Source of the DNA: Sipunculus nudus
Lineage: Eukaryota; Annelida; Sipuncula; Golfingiida; Sipunculidae
NCBI GenBank assembly: GCA_026874595.1
Contig: CM049318.1
Coordinates: 21,055,456 to 21,119,455 of the forward strand
Direction: 5' to 3'
DNA length: 64,000 nt
A model generated the notes under the pieces. That model was given only the letters and a program-made list of their open reading frames with translations, was not told the origin of the DNA and did no database searches. Numbering within the stretch: the first letter of the stretch is position 1; each line of letters begins with the position of its first letter. Position numbers and translations under genes: made by a program. Positions 1 to 10,739 of this stretch are shown here, one piece after another.

Positions 1-282
1 GAGGGGGAAACCCTGCTTAAGCTCAAATATTGTACTTTGTCTATATAATTTGCATTAGTTAGAGTTAGGATATTAAAATTTCCAAAAGTTAAATAAAGAA
101 CAGCTCTGTATATTATCAATGAATCAAAATATTTTAATAATCCATAATACAAACAATAATAGCTGCTTTATAATGCATTAGATATAATGGGTTTGTACAA
201 ACATGGATTACTGCATGAAATTTATATTTTAGAACTTTCTTCACGCCAGCCTGGCTTTATTACCACTGAGCCGTCATAGTAA
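1..282. other. AT-rich left edge, no gene seen
   Basis: No open frame of note, no recognisable repeat, and no visible counterpart at the start of the second X block. The homology with 19.4 kb begins near position 283. Confidence 0.5.
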
Positions 283-3200
283 AATACAAGGTATAAAGAT
301 ACGGGTACATAGAATACAAATGGCTGACACAGTTATGTTTACGGCAATGGTTATACTGTGTGTGCCATTTTGTTTGCGAGGGTTACATATTTGCGATATA
401 TGCGAAAGGGAAATAATCGCGAAAATGAAACTTTCGTAAATAAGACGCCCCATGGTATGCTCATTGTGAATTCATAGATAGGTATGATATTTATGCATCT
501 AGTGCAGCCAACAAAAGGTTGGTTTTATAAATAATATGAGACCGTTATATTGTCTACCTAATAGGCCAAAAAATTAAAAAATAAAAGGTACGGTTTTCAG
601 GTACCGCCCGCGTCAATTTTAGCCCTCTCATCAAAAAATTTTATTTTGATTTTCATCTTTCAAGAGGATAAAAAAATACCATTTTGATAAGATTTCCTTG
701 TTATGTAGCGCTTTTACCTGTTTAGCCATAAAATTTTGTTATTTTCATGCTTTTCCCTTATCATATGACATTGTTTTCGAAATATACAAAAGAGGTCAAA
801 AATAAAATATCGCCCGCCTGCACTGATTTCTTAAATAAAGTGTCTGAGAACCATACCTTTTTTGGTCAAATTAAGAAGCATTTTCACTTGTTTTATATGC
901 TTTTGTACCCTTTAAATAATTATTCAGACATTGAGGCTTTATCAAATATTTGATCGATACATATGGGCTATACTCTATGTGGTATATAATGTATGATGAG
1001 ATTGCGAAAATGGAACCGTTGTGAAACAGTTGAAATATAAAAATGGCGAAAATTTAACTTCGCGAATATGAAGCCAACCACAGTTTATGACTATTATATA
1101 CAGACATAAAACAATGTCACAGATAAATGGCAGTGGGGAGACTGTGTGCCAATATCTACCTATCGTGCTCAAGTTTCATATTATTTATATAATGGGCAGT
1201 TCGTTGCTGCAAATGAGAATACAATAATGCCAAAATACATTGTAATACAATATCTAGTTTGGTAACACATTCACTCCGAAAAACTTTATTTCAAACCAAA
1301 ACTCACTGACAGGTAAAGATGCGCTTGATTATGATATATGAATGGAGAAGTGAAGTATAACAATAACCGCGAGTATGCTTCTACCGCATCTCCCTGACCT
1401 TAATCCAATCAGAATCATACTTTCTAAACACAACACATAAAAAAGTGTTTCACACAATTCAAACCAAATCCCCCAAAAAAGGGTTCCACACAATTCAAAC
1501 CAAATCCCCTTTATACTTTTCACAAGACACACTCTAAACGTATGACGGTACCTCCGTGAATGTTATAATTCCAGTTACAGCCACAAGATAGTGTTAATCC
1601 TAGATTAAAATTGTGCCGAGCACTATTATCAGAACAATTCTTAAGGAATGGTTATATTTCATTTGTTCTAACTTATTTCATTTAGCTTCTGCTTGCAAAG
1701 GCAGCCTTTGCCATATATGGCTGCCAGGGCACTGGAACAGGGCCAATAATTTTCAATTAGGGCGAAAGCACTAAGACAGCACTGTATGAGGAATGGCCAC
1801 TTTGCAGGCAGTGGACAAGGGGAATGACTGACAAACAAATGTAACCTGAGCACTGCATACAAAGTGTATATTACCACATGATACTAATTAATATTCAGAT
1901 TGAGTCACTTGATATTTTTTCCTGACAGCAGCTGAAACGGGCAGAGACATTACTCTTTTGTCCTGAATATTTTTCTTCCTCTGCACGTTTTTAACAACAA
2001 TATAGCAGATTGAAATCTTGCATTAACATACATCAGGGAAAACATTTGCGCATCATTATGAGTCCTAAGAGTCTTCCTTAAACTAAATACACTTGTATCT
2101 GGAGCAGAACAATTCAGTAGCTATATACCTGATTTAGAAAACACTTGCACACTTCTTCATTTAACTGCTGACAGACTAGCCATAAGCAGCACCAGCTAGT
2201 GGCTGCCTGTATAACTATCCATCATTTGGTCTTGTTTGGCTGAAGGATTTTTGGCACAATTGTTAAACTGTTATCTGTTTAAGCTATTTTGGCACATGTT
2301 AATCCAATGCTTATTGATGTTTATTTAACTAAAGCAAACAATTGTGCCGAGGTGCTTACACTGATACACTTTATTCATTATTCCTGCTCAAGACGGAAAC
2401 ACATCGTATCAAGAACTTCACAGGCCTTCACCGAGACAGCCTTCAAATATCAGATAATTATGATGACATCAATTCTTTTGAAATGATTTAAATTTACTGA
2501 AAATTCTACCCTCTATTTGTCACTGATGAGAATGATATGTTTGTGTGTACGTGTGTGTCTTGCTGTCTGCGTTAGTTCTTTTAACCATTTCCATTTCCAT
2601 GTAAATATGATAACTGGCAGAAGTGCATATATATTTTAATGTCCATTTTTTTACACAATTTATTATGGAAAAGAATGTGGATATACTTGTCTGATTAACC
2701 ATCAGTTCATGTTCTTGAAAAATGAAAAATATTCTGTAAAATTCTCTGATTTTACACTTTATATACTCCTTTCTAATCTAAGAGTTTATTAAGTTTCACA
2801 TTCATCCAGTCCTTTTATTTAGGGAGTGGTACAGCAGTTTGCATCCAGCTCCAAATTCTCAACATGATAAAATAGGTCTCGGTGGTCAGGACACTCCCTC
2901 TATTGGTGTGATTCTTGGTCCTGTGCCCGAAACGATGTTATTAGACCAATGAGGTGTCACATGTTAAAAATATATTAACAAGTGTAAATTGAAAAGTGTC
3001 AACACACCTTCTAGCATTATAATTCTTAGATCCCCATCAAACGCATGACTAGTTCCATGAGAATAAAAACTGTTCTCACCCTATTCATTTTCTCAAGATA
3101 TTTTCCACTTATTCTGAACGATGTCTCTTGAAGAAATTCACCCAAAACGCGTTTGCATTCACTTATTCAGCTCATGTTCCCAGGTTCATTCTTGCACATG

Positions 3201-4905
3201 TGACTCTACATTTGTGAATAATCCTTGGCGACCTTTCTGAGTGAATCCGGATCATTTTCCGGATCACATCAAAATCGATGGATTCTTCATTAGCCTTAAA
3301 ATGCCTCGAACATTACATGAGATTACGTTAATGATTTCAAACATACATACACACACCCACGAGCGGGGATTAATGCATACCCCTCTGGTGGAGGCAATAA
3401 AACCTTGTCATCATTTATAACGGGGGCCAAGGATTTTTGGGGGATTAACTGTCCATCCAGGCACAACATTCCCCAAATATGATTTGACAGTGCAGCTGTA
3501 TTCTTTTAAAGGACAACTGTACCTTCTTTTAAAATAAAAGATCAAAATAACATTAGGTTCCAATTTCTTTCTTTGTTAAAATTTCCAATATAGCATAAAA
3601 ACTCAAGAAATGACCATACATGCAGAATATGCTGAAATCAACACAGTTCGATATGTTCAAATGGCAGTTCTCTGTTATGTTCACAGTCTCTGAAGGTTCT
3701 TTGCGTTACTGACGCGGGCTAACACCCCCTTATTGGTTTTCACTCGGACCTGTCCATTCACTTTCCATGCTAGTTCTACCTTCTCAGGCTGTTCGTCATT
3801 TACAGCATTAATTAAATCTTTTATCTGTCAAGACTTCTACTATGAATATTCCAGTTCCTTTTAGTTGTCTCCGTTTCATTATCACATTTTGTCTGGATGA
3901 AACCTTGATGAATTTTCCAAGATATGCAAATGCATCTTTACTTTTGTAAAATCTGTGCTCCCTGACAACCATCCATGGCTCTGCTTGTATACATCATTTC
4001 TTTAACAGCTCTGACTTGTTTTTGTTTTCGAAATTCTCATTGTGCTCTTCTTTCAGAACAATAATTCTCAATCTGTTTCTTTTACCATACTGCTCATGTT
4101 CATCACAAATATTCTCTATGCGTCTCTTAATCCAATGATGGACTCACCTCTTTCTTCTCATTAATCTTTTTAAAATCTTTCTCATGTTATTTCGATTTTT
4201 CACCAATACAATCCTCAAGATGATTGAGTATTTACATGATTTTCAAAACTGACGCAAATTCTTTTACTTGTTTCACTCCCCACATGACTTATTTGCCTTG
4301 TGTAGCACCTCCTTCCTGAAGGCATCACTGTTATGGTCCATTTTTTAAAATGTTTTAAGATGTTGCACACTATAGTTTTAAGCAGTATTTCCAGGTCTTT
4401 TAATCTTTATTTAAATAAAAATAGAATGGATAATTATAACAAATATAACATTAGTATATTGTAATGTTCACAATCGATTTCCATTATCCTTGGTGAGTTG
4501 GTTTCCATTTCCTATGATGTGGATGTAATATATCCTTAAGGCTTTTGTTTTGCTACTCTGTATATGAAATATGTTTTTACATAGCTTAATTTTGACTGAT
4601 AGCCATCCAAATACTAGCAACTCGTTGAGTTTCATATTTTGTTTCAAAATCTGATAATCTAATTCCTCGAATACTAAAATTCCCAATTATGAGTTGTATT
4701 CTACCTTTGGTCGCCGTCAATTCATGATAAAATTGGTAATAAGCTCTTTACTTGTTTATATTCTTAACTACTTATATTGCTAACATAATAAATTCGTGAC
4801 ATCTCCTACATTAACATATGTTCAACGTATTTGTATATTTACCCATAACTAGTCTTATTTAAGTTTGCATACAGGTCTGTATTGCAGGTGTAATATATGC
4901 CTAAT
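283..4905. repeat. Duplicated block X, copy 1
   Basis: This stretch is collinear with 19380-25365 in the same orientation. Matching landmarks include GGGTACATAGAATACAAATG at about 303 and 19400, the segment around 1061-1090 and 21050, and the segment around 3150-3412 and 23655. Homology fades near 4905, shortly after a shared AGGTGTAAT motif. Copy 1 carries roughly 240 bp (about 1725-1975) absent from copy 2, and it lacks two larger inserts found there. No protein gene is recognised: the longest open frames are about 70 codons and are not conserved between the copies, so the block behaves as non-coding duplicated DNA. Confidence 0.85.
3150..3412. repeat. Dispersed repeat R2, copy 1
   Basis: A segment of about 260 bp ends in an AC-rich tract followed by GGAGGCAATAAAACCTTG. 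Related copies lie at 23655-23915, which came along with block X, and at 46905-47165 in a nucleotidyltransferase intron. The intron copy shows it is an independent interspersed family. No terminal structure or coding sequence was identified. Confidence 0.6.
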
Positions 4906-5124
4906 ACTTTAAGGGCGTGCGTTGTTATATTGGTCCATGAGAACTTTCCGCGCTTTAACTTTTTAGCATGCCATCTTTAATTACTGCCAAAGTTTAACAA
5001 ATTTTTCTCTGAATGAACTTTTCAGTACACGTAGTATATTGTGACCCCCACTCCTCAACCTACTGGGAGTAATCAAGCAATATTCAGTTCTGCTATTTTT
5101 TGTACTTTTTTTATTTTTTTAAAT

Positions 5125-5642
5125 TAGAGAAGGTGGAGTTGAAAACTATTATCACTTCATAATGGAATGTGCATTATACAATGACCTTAGAGACATTTAC
5201 CTTTATAAATTAGGCAGACTATCTTTCATATATCTTATATCAAATAAAATCCTCTTGTTATTCACAATTTAGAAGCATTTGTACACCATGCCTCGAAAAA
5301 GAGAAATAATTCAATTGTGATTTGATTCCAAAGTAAAAAGATTATTCAAATCAATTGTCTGGCTTTGCTATAATTTTATGATATGAAAGATACAATGTAA
5401 AACTTGTTAAATTGATAAATAAGAAAAAACATATATATTTGTTTATGTGTATACTTAGATAGAAATATATTATAATTTGTCTTATGTTTATTTACTTATT
5501 AATATTATTTTCTGTGTTATTTATTCATTTATTTTTGTATTTGTTATATTGTTACATATTGTGTTACTTTACTCATTGTATGATATATGCACTTATGGAA
5601 CACTGGGCCGAAGGCCATAAATTTCTGAATAAAATTCATTTA
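5125..5642 (+). mobile_element. 3' end of a non-LTR retrotransposon (LINE)
   Basis: Reading from about 5139 in one frame gives a peptide with the motif YHFIMECALYNDLRDIY, the Cys-containing C-terminal motif commonly found at the end of LINE ORF2 proteins. An in-frame stop follows at about 5271. A T-rich 3' UTR runs on to an AATAAA-like GAATAAAATTC at about 5628, and a tetranucleotide tail starts immediately after. Only the last part of the element is present (5' truncation is usual for LINEs). Clade assignment is not possible from this piece. Confidence 0.7.
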
Positions 5643-6115
5643 TTCATTCATACATTTATGAATTCATTCGTTCGTTCGTTCATTCATTCATAAATTCGTT
5701 CATTCATTCATTCTTTCATTCATTTCTTTCTTTCATTCATTCATTCGTTTGTTCTTTCATTCATTCATTCATTCGTTCGTTCTTTCATTCATTCATTCGT
5801 TCATTCATTCATTCATTTATTCATTCATTCATTCATTCATTCATTCAGTCATTCATTCATTCGTTCGTTCCTTCGTTCTTTCGTTCGTTCATTCATTCAT
5901 TTATTAATTCATTCGATTGTTCATTCATTCATTCATTCGTTCGTTCGTTAATTCATTCACTCATTCTTTCATTCATCCTTTCATTCATTTATTCATTCAT
6001 TCATTCATCCGTTCATTCATTCATTCATTCATTCATTCGTTCGTTCGTTCGATCTTTCGTTCTTGTATTCCTTCCTTCCTTCCTTCCTTCCTTCATTCAT
6101 TCATTCATTCAGGCA
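5643..6115. repeat. (ATTC)n / (TTCG)n microsatellite
   Basis: About 470 bp of imperfect TTCA/TTCG tetranucleotide repeats, with a short TTCC run near 6070-6095. It begins directly at the 3' end of the LINE fragment, so it most likely grew from the LINE tail. Open frames across it encode only repetitive Phe-Ile-His-Ser peptides and are not genes. Confidence 0.95.
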
Positions 6116-6590
6116 ATGACGTGTTAAACTTTTTTCCAATGGGATGGCCGACCTCTCTTTATCAACTAAAATGACCAAGTGATCCCAGGAAAGCCGGAGT
6201 AAAATAACAAACTGAATTTATGAAACGCGTAATTTAAGAGATTATGGATTTTTTATTACGAATTCCTTTCTATTGTAAGTGTTGGGGATTTTAACTGTGT
6301 ATTTTCAAATTCCAATGGACAAGGGGGTAATTGCTCTCCGAAATCGTGAACATTCGCATTAATAAATGATTTAATGGCAGAAAATAATTTTACTGATATC
6401 TGGAGAACACAGCATCCTAATTTTAACAACTATACCTGGAGAACTCATGTTCCCTTTATCCAATGTAGACTTGATTATTTTCTTGTCTAAAATGAACTAA
6501 TGCCTTATGTTGTTAATTCCGTTATTTTACCCCGGCTTTCCTCGGATCACTCGGACATTTTAGTGGATATAGATAGGTACTTTCAAGTCC
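6116..6590 (+). mobile_element. LINE endonuclease (APE-type) fragment, inverted between flanking arms
   Basis: The plus strand encodes pieces of an apurinic-like endonuclease: a GDFN motif near 6285, a YTWRTHVPFIQCRLDYFLV segment near 6430-6490, and an SSDHSDILVDI segment near 6540-6575 (the SDH catalytic motif). Stops interrupt it. About 57 bp at 6150-6206 is the reverse complement of 6520-6577, so the fragment sits between inverted arms. The unit 2 counterpart at 26110-26545 holds the same endonuclease sequence on the opposite strand beside the same left flank (CAATGACGTGTTAAAC, one base different). The middle was therefore inverted in one of the units. Confidence 0.75.
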
Positions 6591-7071
6591 CATCGCTCAG
6601 GGGATATAGGTCACAGTGACCTTATTTCAGGTCTCCAAGGATATTTTATGGATCTCCATGGGTGTAATGTAAAAGATTTTAGGCCTAGCGGATACAATAT
6701 GTGCCCCATCTAACTGACTGGGTGCTCAAAATCATGTTTTGAGCCTGTAGTTTGTAAAATATAGTTTAATATGACCTAATTTCATGTTTCCAAGGAGACT
6801 GGCCTATGACCTCTCTTGATGTACAGAAGTTTCTAGGTCTAACGGTTACGATTTGTGCTAGTTAACGGACGAACTGCTTCATCTGAAGGTCTCAAAAATA
6901 AAGAAAAAAAAAATGCGTAAAATTAGAAAATTACAGGTGGCACAATCAGTCTTCAGGAAGTAATGAAACACTCCATGGTTAATATGCATGGAGCGATTCA
7001 TGGCAATCAATGCATCTCGTTCACAGGCAGTACTACTATAAACTTTGGGATTGTACAAATAATATGTATAA
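6591..7071. repeat. Dispersed repeat R1 (intergenic)
   Basis: Copy of a frequent dispersed family in this window. Diagnostic pieces are the GACCTTATTTCAGG-type motif (about 6620), the GAAGGTCTCAAAAATAAAG piece (about 6884) and the piece like CTCCATGGTTAATATGCATG. Related sequence recurs at 12.1-13.3, 27.6-28.9, 35.6, 40.8, 41.6, 44.2-45.8 and 47.8-48.3 kb. No coding capacity is seen. Confidence 0.6.
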
Positions 7072-7145
7072 CTAATCAAGGCACTCTCCATGGAGATCGC
7101 CCCGGATCGCCAGAGGAGAGCGTCTAGCTTTTTACTCCTCGACTG
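7072..7145 (-). repeat. Degraded tRNA-derived SINE
   Basis: A deleted version of the SINE at 26822-26980. It keeps the terminal piece CAAGGCACTCTCCATGG and the piece AGAGCGTCTAGC, but lacks the middle with the B box. The flanks match the unit 2 copy, so the SINE inserted before the two units separated. Confidence 0.55.
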
Positions 7146-8584
7146 TCGACTGTACGTATCTCTGTGTCTAGGTACAGGTATCTTCGAAAATTATGAACGG
7201 ACTTCATTCACATTAATTTCAAGGTGATCTGATGCTTTGGCTAAGGAAGAGATGGTAGGAATTGTCTGGATCAAGACTCAGTTACAGGGTCACGTTTTAT
7301 TTGTTCTCAAACACTATTAATGGGTTTGAATGGATTTAACAGATATGATCAGCATAAGCAAACAAGGTCTACAAGTAGCAAGACTTTTTACAGGTGAGTC
7401 GGGCAGGTGAGATTGGGATGGGTTTGTTCCAAAAGATTAGATAAAATAAATAGAAGAAGGAAGCACAGATATATGGTTTATTCTTCCAACTCAGAAATTT
7501 TTCTGTTCAGATTATTCAATGAAGTATAACAGACTGAGGAGTAATAAAATATGTACATATATCAACATCGTTTTACCGGTCAGTATTTCACAGCGAGAAC
7601 GGATGAGCCAACAGTCAGTCTTGACAGAATTTGCTGACTTTTCACTGATTTTTAGACGGTTTACAAGGATAAATAGCCACGAAAAGTTTGATTTCCCCTC
7701 AATCGCCTCATTTTTTAACCAACCAGAAGCCTGAACAAATACAAATTAGACAATAAACACAATAAAGATTAAATCTGCATTCACAATAGAACCTGAATTG
7801 AGAGGAAACTGAATATCAAAAACGGAATGCTGGCTCTTAAAATAACGGATGTCAGAGTTGAAACATTGCAAGCCTATTGTCATCTACATTTGCCATAGTC
7901 TCAAAATTCCCCGACTTTGCCAAATAATCGGATAATTTCATGACTTTTGATAAAAACCATAACTTTTCCCTGCCCTTTTGGGAACAATATGTTTTCCAGG
8001 CATCTTGTTTAAATAAAATAAATAAATAATACCTTCATGAAAAATAAAATTTTCAAATTAACGTACTTTAAGGATATACTGTATGGGCATATGGAAAACA
8101 CAAATTGTGTAGGTTATGAAAAAAATATATATGGAAAACAAAAATGTTGCATACGTTATAACACCAATATATATATATATATGTATATTGAAAACACAAA
8201 TGTTGTACGTCATAAAACCAATATGACACTGATTTCATTTCGTCCAGATAATGGGCGAGGAACTCGGTATGTTTTATAACTTCAATCTCAATTGTCTAAA
8301 TTATTATAAGGGCAAGCAGCAATGCAGTCAACAGTAGAATTTTTATATAAATTATTGACATCAAAAAGATTGTAAACAGTCATAATAAAGATTATTAATA
8401 AATCTAACAGAATATATTTTCACGTTTCATATTGCGTTGAATACGTCTACGTGATCATGTGTGTAAATACACTGACAGCTGTCCTATCACGTCCGCATAT
8501 TTTACTGCTTTTGTAATACTTTTGAGTAGTTCAAGTAGTAGATAGATAGCGCTGCAGGATTTATTTTAAAATATTGCAAATCTC
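7146..8584. other. Intergenic, partly duplicated, no gene seen
   Basis: The part up to about 7760 resembles 26981-27620 (for example a shared ATGGTTTATT piece near 7470 and 27368). A short TA run lies at 8166-8183. Open frames are below 85 codons and look random. A minus-strand AATAAA (plus strand TTTATT, 8570-8575) lies about 230 bp downstream of the TRIM stop and is a possible polyadenylation signal. Confidence 0.5.
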
Positions 8585-8803
8585 TCTCTACACCTGTCGT
8601 TCCCAAGAGGTCAAGCCCAGAAAACCCGGAATTTTCGAGGTGTGACAATGCACAGAGAGATTTTGACAAAAACAATAGTTAAATTAGCTTTATATTTTAC
8701 CTATTTAATATGTTTGCAGTATTCATTATTCAGACAAAACATTCCGCATATGGCATATAGCGTAACCAAAGAAAAAAGGCTTACATAAATTAGGTTGGAA
8801 GGA

Positions 8804-10663
8804 TTACAGCCATTTATAAAGCTGAAGCGATCCGCACGCTTGTTCAACGCCTTTCCATTTTCCTGCCACCCACAGATAAGGGTACCTGCAAGCTATGAGT
8901 CGCGGGTGCTTCATTCCCTCAGTCTTCGTGAGCAGCATTCCATCATACGATCCGTCGCTAAACTTGAATCGACAAATTCGGTGGTTACCTTGATCAGGCA
9001 CTATAAAAGTATCATGGTCTAGTAATGCTACATCACCTACATTTTTGAATGGATCGTCTTCACCACAGCCTGTCAGAGTGTACAGCAGGGTCTCGTCTTC
9101 GTCGTACACCATTACGGTGCTTGTTTGCCACGACGACACCACGATCCTGTATGACCCAGCGTACGGAAGTACACGGATAAGTCCTGGTGCTAGAGAACAC
9201 TCCTCTGGTAACATGTCCGTTTTCTGATACCGGTACACCTTCCCGTCCGGGGAAGCCTGGCTGAGAATGAACGTGTCGGTGTAAGGATTATACTTGAATG
9301 AATAAACGTCTTTAGGCGTATTCTGAATTTGCTTGATCGTCCTGTTGAAACATCCAGCCTGTATGTGGATCATCGTGTGATCGTCCCAACATAACATATA
9401 AAGGTTGCCATGATGAGTTCTTGTAAGGCGATACACTCTGTTTGTATTTCGAGATCCACTATATAATGCTACCACCTGTCCATTTTCATCAATTCTGGCA
9501 ACGTTATCATGGTCTTCAAACGCAACTACCGCTGTAAGATCATCCATAATCTCCATATCCAAGGGTAAACCAATCTCCTCACACTCTTTGGACAGTTTCT
9601 GCCATACCAGTTTTGGTTTTTCTGATATGTCTCTGAATAAGGATTCTCTTAACTTAATATCAGAATCAAAGGTGTTTACTCTGTCATAATAATGGAAAAG
9701 TGATAATGGCTTTCCGACTTCCCTAAGTATATCCTTAATGTCTGCTTTTACCGACCCTACAGGTATATGCTCTTTAGGATGACACAGCTGTCTAATCTTC
9801 TTGTTCAACTCGCTGTTAAAATAAAGCATTTTGGTCATATTTCTTTCTTCAACAATTTTCGGATTTAATTCTTCGTCTGAGTGGGGTAAATGTTGGCTTC
9901 CAAAGTGGTCAAACGAGGCCTTCCGTTCTTGCATGGCTTGTTTCCTGTACCTCCTGATCGCCTCCTTGACCTGTCTGTCTATTTCCTGTTTCATTGCGTC
10001 TGCAGATCGTTTCAACTTAGCAATGTTTATCTCTATTGTTTGTCCAGTTATCACTTCTATCTTTGTGATCTTTGATTTAATTTGTTTCCTGAGATCTGTG
10101 AACTGTTTTTGCTTATCCTTTATAGATTTCCGTAATTTCTCCATGCCGTCGTCCAGTTCATACATGTCATGATCACAGTGTATCCCACACAAAAAGCAGT
10201 CTGTGCACATTCCTGTGGAGCACGTGATGCACAAGTATGATATTGCATTTCCGTGCACTGCACACAAATCCGTGGAAATCTGGTGATTTTTGGTTATTTT
10301 GTGACTTGAATGATATTGCAGGCAAGGATCACAAAGTCTTCTGTCGCAGGTTTCACATTTTACCAACGCTCGCGACGTATGACCTTTCAAGAGACAACCA
10401 TGACACATGAACGGGTCACCAATGGTCTTCACCATCTCTTCTAACTGAAGAACTTTAAAATCGTTGACCAGACCATCAACACCTCTTGGGGGAATTTTTG
10501 TCTTTTTTCGACATACTGGACACTCTATCTGGCCTTTCGTTTGACATTTAATGGCCCATGATGCAATGCAATCCCGGCAGAATGAGTGGAGACAGTTTAG
10601 TGATTTAGGTTTCCTGTTAGTCTTCTTCTCCAGACAGATTTCACATGTCAACATGGTGGCCAT
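8804..10663 (-). CDS. TRIM-like RING / B-box / coiled-coil protein with propeller-like C-terminus (copy 1)
   Basis: Intact 619-aa single-exon frame. A C3HC4 RING is visible (C7, C10, C24, H26, C29, C32, C48, C51), followed by a B-box1-like zinc site (C87, C90, C103, C106, C111, C114, H118, H121) and a B-box2 (C134, H137, C145, C148, C153, C156, H162, H165). A Lys/Glu-rich coiled coil spans about 168-270. The last ~240 residues hold repeated beta-strand segments such as DPFKNVGDVALLDHD and PDQGNHRICRFKFSDGSYDG, resembling NHL/propeller blades. The family generally acts as cytosolic E3 ubiquitin ligases; substrate and role here are unknown, and innate immunity is only inference from bivalve TRIM expansions. 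ATG codon 4 has the better Kozak context. A 3' splice site (CTCTTTTAG) lies 22 nt upstream of the ATG, implying a 5' UTR intron. It is paralogous to 29502-31358. Confidence 0.92.
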   Translation of the reverse strand: MATMLTCEICLEKKTNRKPKSLNCLHSFCRDCIASWAIKCQTKGQIECPVCRKKTKIPPRGVDGLVNDFKVLQLEEMVKTIGDPFMCHGCLLKGHTSRALVKCETCDRRLCDPCLQYHSSHKITKNHQISTDLCAVHGNAISYLCITCSTGMCTDCFLCGIHCDHDMYELDDGMEKLRKSIKDKQKQFTDLRKQIKSKITKIEVITGQTIEINIAKLKRSADAMKQEIDRQVKEAIRRYRKQAMQERKASFDHFGSQHLPHSDEELNPKIVEERNMTKMLYFNSELNKKIRQLCHPKEHIPVGSVKADIKDILREVGKPLSLFHYYDRVNTFDSDIKLRESLFRDISEKPKLVWQKLSKECEEIGLPLDMEIMDDLTAVVAFEDHDNVARIDENGQVVALYSGSRNTNRVYRLTRTHHGNLYMLCWDDHTMIHIQAGCFNRTIKQIQNTPKDVYSFKYNPYTDTFILSQASPDGKVYRYQKTDMLPEECSLAPGLIRVLPYAGSYRIVVSSWQTSTVMVYDEDETLLYTLTGCGEDDPFKNVGDVALLDHDTFIVPDQGNHRICRFKFSDGSYDGMLLTKTEGMKHPRLIACRYPYLWVAGKWKGVEQACGSLQLYKWL

Positions 10664-10685
10664 AGTGAAGAAGTATCAGAGAAAT
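10664..10685 (-). promoter_or_regulatory. 5' UTR remnant with 3' splice acceptor of TRIM copy 1
   Basis: On the minus strand a polypyrimidine tract ending CTCTTTTAG precedes position 10685, leaving 22 nt before the ATG. TRIM copy 2 has the same arrangement with the same 22-nt distance (31359-31380). This suggests an upstream non-coding first exon, which was not located. Confidence 0.55.
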
Positions 10686-10739
10686 CTAAAAGAGGAGAGA
10701 CCAGGATGTAAATGAAGTGTATTCCCCTCCTGAAAAGCT

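Noticed and set aside
5917-6174. 85-codon frame with Phe-Ile-His-Ser repeats
   Set aside because: It is the translation of the (TTCA)n microsatellite, which leaves all frames open for long stretches.
9831-10172. 113-codon plus-strand frame
   Set aside because: It lies antisense to the coiled coil of TRIM copy 1; the same shadow frame appears at the other TRIM copies, as expected from a conserved coding strand.
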